Assembly (NCBI GenBank): GCA_023248095.1
Contig: JAHFFF010000068.1
Span: 1-8,487 of the forward strand
DNA from: Candidatus Omnitrophota bacterium
Lineage (GTDB): Bacteria > Omnitrophota > Gorgyraeia > 1-14-0-20-64-10
DNA: 8,487 bases
Reading direction: 5' to 3'
The translations under genes were made by a program, and so were the position numbers. A model generated the notes under the pieces. That model did no database searches. It worked only from the letters and a program-made list of their open reading frames with translations, and was not told the DNA's origin. Shown piece by piece: positions 1 through 5,448 of the stretch; positions within the stretch are counted from its first letter, which is position 1, and each line of letters begins with the position of its first letter.

Positions 1-596
1 GCCTGCCGGTCATCTCCGCCGTCGGGCATGAGAAGGATGTCACCATCTCCGATCTCGTCGCCGATCTGCGCGCCCCGACGCCAACCAAAGGGGCGGAGAT
101 CGTTCTCGCTCAGCGGGGGAATTGCCTGAACCGGCTGGCGGTCTTGCTGGAAGAGCCGGCCTTCACCGAGCCGGAAGAATGGCTTAAAGAACTTCAGGAA
201 CAGGTAGAGGAGTTGCAGGCCGATTTGGTGGAGGGACTCAAGCAGCCGCTCTTCTCCGCCGCGCACCGGCTGAAGGTCCTGCAGGGAGATCTGCTGGGCT
301 GCTCCCCGCAGGCGATGCTCCTGCATCAGGCAGAACGCCTGCACCGCCTGCACAGCGCCCTCTCCACGAGCAGCCTGCACGGGCTGGAGCAGTTGACCGA
401 CCGGGTTCACGGGCTGGCCGGCCGCCTGCACGCCTTAAGCCCCCTGGCGGTCCTCGACCGCGGCTACTCCATCACCTTCGACGAGCAGGGCCGGCTCCTC
501 AAGAAATCTTCACAGGTCAAACCGGGCGATTCCATTCAAACCAAACTTCATCAAGGACGCATTCACAGTCGTGTAGAATCCGTAGGAGAAGAATAG
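1..596 (+). CDS. xseA: Exodeoxyribonuclease VII large subunit (partial, 5' end outside window)
   Basis: C-terminal 197 codons of the large subunit of exonuclease VII, which with XseB degrades single-stranded DNA to short oligonucleotides in the cytoplasm. The reading phase begins at base 3, with LPVISAVGHEKDVTISDLVA followed by DLRAPTPT. This is the conserved catalytic-domain block (VISAVGHExDxT...ADxRAPTP) of the family. A long helical, coiled-coil-like stretch rich in Leu, Gln and Glu follows, matching the extended helical region that binds small subunits. The end, from LDRGYSI to the Val/Gly-rich tail, is the usual small C-terminal beta segment. The family block normally reads SAAAE after APTP; here it is TKGAE. 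The gene is followed at once by xseB, the common arrangement. I am confident of the identity; only the N-terminal OB-fold is off the window. Confidence 0.96.
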   Translation, partial: LPVISAVGHEKDVTISDLVADLRAPTPTKGAEIVLAQRGNCLNRLAVLLEEPAFTEPEEWLKELQEQVEELQADLVEGLKQPLFSAAHRLKVLQGDLLGCSPQAMLLHQAERLHRLHSALSTSSLHGLEQLTDRVHGLAGRLHALSPLAVLDRGYSITFDEQGRLLKKSSQVKPGDSIQTKLHQGRIHSRVESVGEE

Positions 597-893
597 ATGG
601 CGACCAAAGCGAAAGGTTCGGCGTTTGAGAATTCCCTCGATCGGCTCGAGGAGATCGTGCAGGAACTGCAGTCGGCGGAGCTTCCGCTGGAGACCCGCCT
701 GAAGCGGTTCGAGGAGGGGGTTGCCCTCGTCCGGGAATGTAAGAAGGCGCTGGAGACGGCGACGAAGAAGGTGGAGGTGCTGATCAAATCCTCCGGCGGC
801 AAGCTGGAGACCCGGCTCTTCGACGAGATGCGGGAGCGCCTGCGCGAGACCGCCTCCGGCGACTACGAGGCAGAGGATAAAGAGAGCTCATAG
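597..893 (+). CDS. xseB: Exodeoxyribonuclease VII small subunit
   Basis: A 98-residue helical protein, slightly longer than the usual 70-80 residues because of an acidic tail. Residues 10-61 carry the XseB pattern: FENSLDRLEEIVQEL, then LPLETRLKRFEEGVALV, then a Cys and KKVEVL. These helices form the hairpin that packs on the XseA coiled coil and is needed for a stable enzyme. The ATG directly follows the xseA stop. AGGAGAAG at 583-590 is a well-placed ribosome binding site inside the end of xseA, so the two genes should be translated from one message. The stop codon shares its last base with the GTG start of the next ORF. Identity rests on family pattern and neighbour. Confidence 0.95.
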   Translation: MATKAKGSAFENSLDRLEEIVQELQSAELPLETRLKRFEEGVALVRECKKALETATKKVEVLIKSSGGKLETRLFDEMRERLRETASGDYEAEDKESS

Positions 894-1147
894 TGTTTGC
901 CATTATGGGTCCGGGTGTTGCTGATCGTGGAGGCCTGGGTAATTATCCACCCTGGATCAGCATCACCCTGCTGCTTCTGATTGCGCTGCTCATTGTGTTG
1001 TTGGTTGTAAATGCCAAGAGGAAAGGATGGAATCCTGAGACAGGCGCGCTTAAAGAGCCTCCTAATCCCCTTCTGTTTATGGTGATTGTAATACCGCTAA
1101 TTTTGGTGGCTATCGTTTTATATTTCGCATGGTTAGATCGCCGGTGA
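893..1147 (+). CDS. Small two-TM membrane protein, unknown function
   Basis: 84 residues with two hydrophobic segments, about residues 22-40 (ISITLLLLIALLIVLLVVN) and 61-80 (LLFMVIVIPLILVAIVLYF). They are separated by a polar loop with KRKGWNPETG and EPPNP, and the tail DRR is basic. No known family is recognised. The GTG start overlaps the last base of the xseB stop; an in-frame ATG at 905 is the alternative, and neither has a strong Shine-Dalgarno, so translation coupling is likely. It ends seven bases before gltX, so it lies within the operon. Its codons are visibly more AT-rich than those of xseB and gltX, which suggests later acquisition. Overlap with the operon spacing and the clean membrane pattern support a real gene. 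Confidence 0.7.
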   Translation: MFAIMGPGVADRGGLGNYPPWISITLLLLIALLIVLLVVNAKRKGWNPETGALKEPPNPLLFMVIVIPLILVAIVLYFAWLDRR

Positions 1148-1154
1148 TTTCGAG

Positions 1155-2456
1155 ATGAGCATGCGCGTCCGATTTGCGCCGTCCCCCACCGGCACCCTCC
1201 ACGTCGGCTCGGCCCGCACCGCCCTCTTTAACTGGCTCTTCGCCCGGCACGAGAAGGGGCAGTTCCTCCTCCGCATCGAGGATACCGACCAGACCCGCTC
1301 CAAACCGGAATTCCTCAAGGAGATCCTCGGTTCCCTGCAGTGGCTCGGCCTCAACTGGGACGGCGAAATCGAGTACCAAAGCCGCCGGCTTCCCCATTAC
1401 ACGGCCGTCGCCGACAAACTACTCACCGAGGGCCTCGCCTACAAGGACGGCCAGGCAATTATCTTCAAGGTAACGCCGGGCCAGGTGGTTTCCTTCGAGG
1501 ACCTCGTCCATGGGCAGGTCCAGTTCAACACGCTGGAGATCAAGGACCAGGTCCTGGTCAAATCGGACGGGATGCCCACCTACAACTTCGCCTGCGTGGT
1601 GGACGACTCCGATTTTCAGATCACGCACGTCATCCGAGGGGATGACCACATCTCCAACACTCCGAAACAGCTTCTCATTTACCAGGCATTAAAGCGAAAC
1701 CCGCCAATCTTCGTGCACATCCCGCTCATCCTGGGGACCGACCGCTCCCGGCTCTCCAAGCGCCACGGGGCAACCTCCCTGCAGGAGTACCGGCAGATGG
1801 GCTACCTGCCGGAGGCGATGGTGAATTTCCTGGCGCTGCTCGGCTGGTCGCCCGGCGGGGACCGGGAACTCCTCACGCTGGAGGAGCTCATCCACGAGTT
1901 CGACCTGAAGCGGATCGGCAAGACCGGCGCCATGTTCGACCTCACCAAGCTCAACTGGATGAACAACCAGTACCTGAAGAACGCCTCCCTGGAGGAGCTG
2001 CTCCCGCTCGTCGAGGAAAAACTGTCCGAGAAAGATTGGTGGACCGACAAGCTGGAGCCGGCCTGGGTGGCGGAGGTGGTGGAGCTTTACAAAAGCCGGG
2101 TCGACACGCTGGAGGATTTCTGCCGGCAAACGCAAGGGCTCTTCACGGATGAGATCCCCTTCGATCCGGAGGCGGTGGAGCTGCGGCTCAAGCAGCCCGG
2201 CGTCGCGGGCCGGCTCAAGATCTTCGCCGAGCATCTGCAGATCCTTCAGGCCTGGGACGCGGCCTCCATCGAGGCCGCCTGCCGCTCCATCGCCGAACAG
2301 CTCAAGGTAAAGGCGGCCGAGCTCATCCACCCGGCCCGCGTCGCCGTGACCGGCCGGGCCGTCGGCCCCAGCCTGTTCCACGTCCTGGCTGTTTCCGGAA
2401 AAGAACGCACCATCTCCCGCCTGCTCCATGCAGCCGAGACGCTTTGTCCTTCGTAG
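1155..2456 (+). CDS. gltX: Glutamyl-tRNA synthetase (compact form without zinc insert)
   Basis: Charges tRNA-Glu, and in organisms using the GatCAB route also tRNA-Gln, with glutamate. The class I signatures are present: the HIGH motif as HVGS at residues 16-19 within RFAPSPTGTLHVGSARTALF, and the KMSKS motif as RLSKR at 199-203 (family usually KLSKR). Other family blocks seen are LRIEDTD (39-45), TYNFACVVDD (142-151) and HVIRGDDHISNTPKQ (158-172), followed by a helical anticodon-binding domain. At 433 residues it is shorter than the usual 460-490. After GLAY (93-96) the chain goes through only KDGQ to IIFKV, where most GluRS have about 35-40 residues including the Cys-rich zinc site. Start: ATG 1155, with another ATG two codons later; the Shine-Dalgarno is weak, so coupling to the upstream ORF is likely. 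It is the last gene of the operon. Confidence 0.95.
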   Translation: MSMRVRFAPSPTGTLHVGSARTALFNWLFARHEKGQFLLRIEDTDQTRSKPEFLKEILGSLQWLGLNWDGEIEYQSRRLPHYTAVADKLLTEGLAYKDGQAIIFKVTPGQVVSFEDLVHGQVQFNTLEIKDQVLVKSDGMPTYNFACVVDDSDFQITHVIRGDDHISNTPKQLLIYQALKRNPPIFVHIPLILGTDRSRLSKRHGATSLQEYRQMGYLPEAMVNFLALLGWSPGGDRELLTLEELIHEFDLKRIGKTGAMFDLTKLNWMNNQYLKNASLEELLPLVEEKLSEKDWWTDKLEPAWVAEVVELYKSRVDTLEDFCRQTQGLFTDEIPFDPEAVELRLKQPGVAGRLKIFAEHLQILQAWDAASIEAACRSIAEQLKVKAAELIHPARVAVTGRAVGPSLFHVLAVSGKERTISRLLHAAETLCPS

Positions 2457-2466
2457 CCGCTCATCC

Positions 2467-2865
2467 TCAGGAGAGGAAACGCTCCCGGATCTCCGGCGTC
2501 GGCACGAAGCAGGCATCGTTCCTGCCGAACCACCGGTACCGGTTGCGCGCGATGAAATTGTAGGCCAGGTCCCGGATCGGGGTGGGGATCACGATGAGGA
2601 TGTAAAGCAGGGGCCACAGCCCTGACAGGCGTCGGAGGATCCGCAGGCTGGCGGTGGAGCGCAGGTAATACCGGCCCCCCTCCTGCAGGATGACGCTCTG
2701 CGGTGGATCGTCGGGAAGCGCCAGCGCCTTGAGCACCTGCTTCCCCAGGGGGGACTGAAGCGGAGCAAAGCGGAACCGCTTCTTCGGGTCCCGCGCAATC
2801 ACGAACTTGACCCAGAAGGAGCAGAAGTCGCAGACGCCGTCGAAAAAGATCACTCGTTCCATCAT
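2467..2865 (-). CDS. DCC-family thiol-disulfide oxidoreductase (DUF393)
   Basis: A 132-residue protein of the DUF393/DCC family, thioredoxin-like proteins with an N-terminal DxxCxxC motif. Here FFDGVCDFC gives D9, C12 and C15. Further family marks are RDPKKRFRFAPLQS, a middle segment with SVILQEGGRYYLRSTASLRI, and the late YRWFGRNDAC block. A hydrophobic stretch (LLYILIVIPTPI) may associate with membrane. The redox role is inferred from the motif; the substrate is unknown. Two adjacent start codons exist, ATG at 2865 and at 2862. GGAGG on the minus strand at 2871-2875 is five or eight bases away, so either could serve. An upstream in-frame extension to 2922 runs through the tRNA and is not credible. 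The gene converges on gltX with 10 bases between them and diverges from tRNA-Gln. Confidence 0.9.
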   Translation of the reverse strand: MMERVIFFDGVCDFCSFWVKFVIARDPKKRFRFAPLQSPLGKQVLKALALPDDPPQSVILQEGGRYYLRSTASLRILRRLSGLWPLLYILIVIPTPIRDLAYNFIARNRYRWFGRNDACFVPTPEIRERFLS

Positions 2866-2878
2866 CGGCCCCTCCCGT

Positions 2879-2888
2879 ATTATATAAT
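2879..2888. promoter_or_regulatory. Palindromic ATTATATAAT core, likely -10 of tRNA-Gln
   Basis: The ten bases are a perfect palindrome, so TATAAT reads on both strands (2883-2888 on plus, 2879-2884 on minus). On the plus strand a transcript would start near 2895, four bases before the mature tRNA, which is good spacing. No convincing -35 is visible at 17 bases. On the minus strand the predicted start (about 2872) would fall inside the ribosome binding site of the DUF393 gene, so its use there is doubtful. Confidence 0.5.
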
Positions 2889-2898
2889 TGATACCACT

Positions 2899-2969
2899 TG
2901 CCCTGTGGTGTAACGGTAGCACAGCAGATTCTGGATCTGCTTGTCTAGGTTCGAATCCTAGCGGGGCAG
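2899..2969 (+). tRNA. tRNA-Gln (anticodon CUG)
   Basis: A 71-base cloverleaf can be folded by eye. The acceptor stem pairs TGCCCTG (2899-2905) with CGGGGCA (2962-2968), with one T-G wobble, and the discriminator is G2969. The D stem pairs GTGT (2908-2911) with GCAC (2919-2922). The anticodon stem pairs GCAGA (2924-2928) with TCTGC (2936-2940) perfectly, around loop TTCTGGA with anticodon CTG (2931-2933). The T stem pairs CTAGG (2945-2949) with CCTAG (2957-2961) around TTCGAAT. CCA is not encoded. The G discriminator fits glutamine. A TATAAT lies just upstream. It stands close to gltX, separated only by the reverse-strand DUF393 gene. Confidence 0.95.
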
Positions 2970-2993
2970 CTCATGCAAGGGAACCGTCCAGCG

Positions 2994-3359
2994 ATGATCA
3001 AACTGAAAAGGATCTATCAGACGCCCCAAAGGGAGGACGGATTAAGAATCCTGGTAGACCGGCTTTGGCCGCGCGGAATCTCGAAAGAGAAGAGTCGTGT
3101 TGACCTATGGCTGAAGGAAATCGCCCCCAGCGATTCCCTCCGGAAATGGTTCTCCCACGATCCGGAGAAATGGCTGGAATTCCGACGCCGCTATTTCGAG
3201 GAACTGAAGGGCAAACGCGTAGCCCTCCCAATGTTGCGATCGCTCAAGAGGAAAGGCAAGCCGATCACGTTGCTTTATGCGGCGAAGGATCCGGCCCACA
3301 ACAACGCTGTCGTGCTGAGGGAGGTTCTGAGGGCTCAAGCTACACGGCAAAAGCTGTAA
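2994..3359 (+). CDS. DUF488 family protein (YeaO-like)
   Basis: A 121-residue protein matching the YeaO-type branch of DUF488: MIKLKRIY at the start, ILVDRLWPRGISKEK at residues 19-33, LWLKEIAPS at 38-46, RKWFSHDPEKW, then a basic helix and the late strand ITLLYAAKDPAHNNAVVL. The family is a small cytosolic protein of unknown biochemical role. I chose ATG 2994 because the family begins with the MIKLKR motif. An in-frame ATG at 2973, four bases after the tRNA, would add seven unconserved residues. AGGG at 2978-2981 is a rather distant ribosome binding site for 2994. The gene may be read through from the tRNA promoter, as only 24 bases separate them. Repeat R1 begins within its stop codon. Confidence 0.88.
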   Translation: MIKLKRIYQTPQREDGLRILVDRLWPRGISKEKSRVDLWLKEIAPSDSLRKWFSHDPEKWLEFRRRYFEELKGKRVALPMLRSLKRKGKPITLLYAAKDPAHNNAVVLREVLRAQATRQKL

Positions 3360-3386
3360 GTTCTTTGTATTGTCCAGCTCGAGCAG
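3358..3386 (+). repeat. Direct repeat R1, left copy
   Basis: 29 bases starting AAGTTCTTTGTATTGTCCAG, within the DUF488 stop codon and running past it. It recurs at 7439-7467 with one mismatch (A/G at 3382 versus 7463). The copies are exactly 4,081 bases apart in the same orientation and bracket all accessory genes between DUF488 and hlyIII. Confidence 0.9.
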
Positions 3387-3451
3387 CCATTAGGGCAGGC
3401 ACTCTTTCAGCGGTGAGCCGGGCTTCATCCGAGCTACAATAGGTTCGAAAG
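3363..3451 (+). other. Long bulged hairpin formed by R1 and R2
   Basis: TATTGT (3368-3373) pairs with ACAATA (3436-3441), and AGCTCG (3376-3381) pairs with CGAGCT (3430-3435). This gives a 12-bp stem interrupted by an unpaired CC (3374-3375). CTTT (3363-3366) can add four pairs with AAAG (3448-3451) below an asymmetric internal loop. Inside, AGCC (3385-3388) can pair with GGCT (3421-3424). No T-tract follows, so it is not an ordinary intrinsic terminator. The full hairpin exists only here; the other sites hold one half each. Confidence 0.5.
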
Positions 3452-3469
3452 TTGTCCAGGCAAGTCAGC
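3392..3469 (+). repeat. Direct repeat R2, left copy
   Basis: 78 bases repeated at 5236-5313 with equal length and about seven mismatches, all in the first half. The last 39 bases, from GAGCTACAATAGG onward, are identical. It lies directly upstream of the small membrane protein gene at 3496 and contains TACAAT (3435-3440), which could be a -10 element, but no good -35 is visible. Confidence 0.9.
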
Positions 3470-3495
3470 CAACTTTCACAAAGGAGAGCATTCTC

Positions 3496-3693
3496 ATGGC
3501 CCAACGCACGTTCAACCTCGTCACCGGGGCGATTTTCCTGATCATCGCGGTGCTGCATCTGGCGCGGCTTATCTTTGGCTGGGGGGCCCTCATCGGGGGC
3601 TGGGTGGTGCCCCCGTTTGTCAGCGGGCTGGCCCTCCCCGTTGCGGGCTTCCTTGCTTACCAGGCGTTCCGATTGCAAAAGCCAGATCCTTGA
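3496..3693 (+). CDS. Small two-TM membrane protein
   Basis: 65 residues starting MAQRTFNLVTGAIFLIIAVL, with two membrane segments at about residues 8-28 and 35-57 and a short polar tail ending QKPDP. The segments are joined by GWGALIGGWVVP. I recall similar short proteins of the form xxRTFNLVTGxIF...LR in many environmental genomes, without known function; this is memory, not a search. AAAGGAGAG at 3480-3488 is a strong ribosome binding site seven bases before the ATG. The stop overlaps the start of the next gene (TTGA, four bases), so the pair is probably co-translated. Repeat R2 supplies the upstream region. Confidence 0.85.
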   Translation: MAQRTFNLVTGAIFLIIAVLHLARLIFGWGALIGGWVVPPFVSGLALPVAGFLAYQAFRLQKPDP

Positions 3694-5234
3694 CCCCCCG
3701 CCGAATCCAGTGGCCGCTCATCCTGCTGATGGGCGGCCTTTCCTATCCGCTGGTGGGTTTCTTGCTAGCTTTTGTGATGATGAATCCAGACTACCACCCG
3801 GAACCCGGGAACCCAGTCCTGCTGGATGTGCTCCTCTTCGTCACGTATGGGTATGCGTTCGCAATGGGAATTTTTGTCGGGCTGAAGGCCAAGACCCGGA
3901 AGCCGCTGCACGCCTTCTTCGCCGGAGCGGTCCTGCTGACCCTGCTTCATTTCTTCGGGCCGCGCTCCATCTTCCACATCACGAGCCCTTTCTGGAGGAA
4001 CAGCCACATCTTCCTGCCGATTTGCTCCGTCTTGGGAGCCCTGGCGGTGCTTCCGACCCGAGGAAAGGCCGCCGGACGGTCGCAGATCGCAACCCCGGGG
4101 CCGCAGACGGTTGCCGTGGACAGGGGTTACGTCGACAAAGCGGGTGGGCGGCTGATCCGGGATGTCGTGCTCTGCTACGGCTGCTTCATCACCTTTATCT
4201 CCCTGGTGGCCCTCATCGGCCCGGCGGCGCCGCCGGGCGTGATGAGAGGGGTCAGCCTCCTGTCGCTGGGCTGGCTCTTCTTCAAGTTCTCGATCGTCTT
4301 CAGGATCCGGTTTCTTGGGGTGGCGATCGGTAAGAGCCCGCTCGATAGCACCCTGTATCAGTTGGGTGCGCTGCTGATCCCTCTGGGGTCGGTCTTCTTC
4401 CCTCTGCGCCTCCTGCGCCAGGCGTACCGGGCGCTGGATGCGGGCACCGTGGTCGCAATCCCGGCACAGGAACGGAGCGTCTCAAAAAGGTTGGCTTGGT
4501 TGGTGCCGGTGCTGGTCGTCGCGTTGTTCGCGGTGGCCTCCATTCCAGGTTTGGTCGACGCCAGACGCCGAGCAGCCGCGAAGGCGCACTGCGATCAGGG
4601 TGTTGCGCTTGAGGGAAGAGGCCTGCTGGACGAGGCCATGGAGGAATACAAGAGTGCCATCCTAATCCTTCCCAACCACACGGAGGCCCATATGTCCCTG
4701 GGGAAGGCCCTTGCGAAGAAGGATTCGCTGGACGAGGCCATCGCGGTGTACAGACACCTCACGGAGCAGAGACCCTACCTTGCTGCGGCGCACGTCAGCC
4801 TGGGCGTGGCCCTGGCAGAGAAGGGGCAGATGGTGGAGGCCGCCGAAGAACTCCGGGCGGCTGCCCGGATGGACCCGAACAACGCGGATCCCCACTACAA
4901 CCTGGGAATGACCCTCAGGCAGGTGGACCGCCCGGAGGAGGCGGTCCCGGAGCTTGAGCGCTTTATCCAGGTGGCCTCGCCGGAAGACAAGCGTTTGGAG
5001 GCAGCCCGCGAGGTTGTCCAGAGGCTTCAGGGGAAGACAGGTAAGCCGCCGTCCGCCCAGCCCGAGCCGCGCGCCAGTCCATCAGGCAGGGGGATGGCAA
5101 CCCTTTATTTGAAGGACGGAAGACAACTGGATGGCAAGGTTCTGGAAAGGGATGCCGACGGCATCCTCTTTGAAACCCAGGAAGGCAAGAGGTTTCATTT
5201 CAAGGAGGAGGAGATAGCCGGTCTAGTCTCCTAG
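3690..5234 (+). CDS. Polytopic membrane protein with TPR repeats and SH3-like C-terminal tail
   Basis: 514 residues. The N-terminal half has about eight hydrophobic segments (near 9-31, 45-65, 74-90, 107-121, 157-178, 187-205, 224-243, 268-288). Residues 296-431 hold four tandem tetratricopeptide units with the usual pattern of Gly/Ala/Tyr positions, for example LDEAMEEYKSAILILPNHTE and PNNADPHYNLGMTL. A Pro-rich linker (453-466) leads to a small beta module at 468-514: LYLKDGRQLDGKVLERDADG, then ILFETQEGKRFHFKEEEIAG. TPRs bind other proteins, so a membrane-anchored scaffold is plausible; the partner is unknown. The start is a TTG overlapping the upstream stop by four bases. ATG 3729 would begin inside the first membrane segment and is the alternative. 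GC content is like the housekeeping genes. The gene ends one base before repeat R2. Confidence 0.85.
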   Translation: MTPRRIQWPLILLMGGLSYPLVGFLLAFVMMNPDYHPEPGNPVLLDVLLFVTYGYAFAMGIFVGLKAKTRKPLHAFFAGAVLLTLLHFFGPRSIFHITSPFWRNSHIFLPICSVLGALAVLPTRGKAAGRSQIATPGPQTVAVDRGYVDKAGGRLIRDVVLCYGCFITFISLVALIGPAAPPGVMRGVSLLSLGWLFFKFSIVFRIRFLGVAIGKSPLDSTLYQLGALLIPLGSVFFPLRLLRQAYRALDAGTVVAIPAQERSVSKRLAWLVPVLVVALFAVASIPGLVDARRRAAAKAHCDQGVALEGRGLLDEAMEEYKSAILILPNHTEAHMSLGKALAKKDSLDEAIAVYRHLTEQRPYLAAAHVSLGVALAEKGQMVEAAEELRAAARMDPNNADPHYNLGMTLRQVDRPEEAVPELERFIQVASPEDKRLEAAREVVQRLQGKTGKPPSAQPEPRASPSGRGMATLYLKDGRQLDGKVLERDADGILFETQEGKRFHFKEEEIAGLVS

Positions 5235-5235
5235 C

Positions 5236-5313
5236 AGGGCGGGGACTCTCTCGGCGGTGAGCCGGGCTCCCTCTGAGCTACAATAGGTTCGAAAGTTGTC
5301 CAGGCAAGTCAGC
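5236..5313 (+). repeat. Direct repeat R2, right copy
   Basis: Second copy of the 78-base R2, 1,844 bases downstream of the first, beginning one base after the TPR gene stop. R1 is absent here, so the R1-R2 hairpin cannot form. Together with the following R3 it makes up the whole gap before the fused gene. Confidence 0.9.
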
Positions 5314-5318
5314 TGCAC

Positions 5319-5448
5319 CCGCCCGTTCAGTTGTTACCGCTGTATTTATTGTGCCATACTGAGGATATGGAAGAAGCCGCCAATGTCCTGACGTGCGGTA
5401 TGGGACTTCTTTTAAGCGTCGCAGGTCTCGTTCTCTTGGTTGCGCCGG
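5319..5448 (+). repeat. Direct repeat R3, left copy (5' end of a second hlyIII)
   Basis: 130 bases matching 7474-7603 with about seven substitutions and no gaps (offset 2,155). It covers 48 bases upstream of the hlyIII start codon and the first 27 codons. Within the coding part, four of six differences are silent. Confidence 0.93.
5331..5360 (+). promoter_or_regulatory. Possible promoter carried by R3 upstream of the fused gene
   Basis: TTGTTA (5331-5336), 18 bases, then CATACT (5355-5360): each hexamer matches four of six consensus bases. The predicted start would be about 5367, the A of the ATG, giving a leaderless message. This would explain why GAGGA sits only one base before the ATG. 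The same arrangement is kept at 7486-7515. Confidence 0.35.

Noticed and set aside
1689..2516. Long open frame on the minus strand opposite gltX.
   Set aside because: It is antisense to well-conserved GluRS sequence, is rich in low-complexity Gly, Leu and Arg, and is a GC-driven shadow.
3440..3450. TAGGTTCGAA in R2 matches the T arm of tRNA-Gln (2946-2955), suggesting an attachment site from tRNA-directed integration.
   Set aside because: The match is only about ten bases around the common TTCGAA loop. The following acceptor-stem sequence does not match, and no integrase is present.
3358..5320. Integron-like cassette array with attC sites.
   Set aside because: The repeats lack the RYYYAAC/GTTRRRY core, and no integron integrase is visible.
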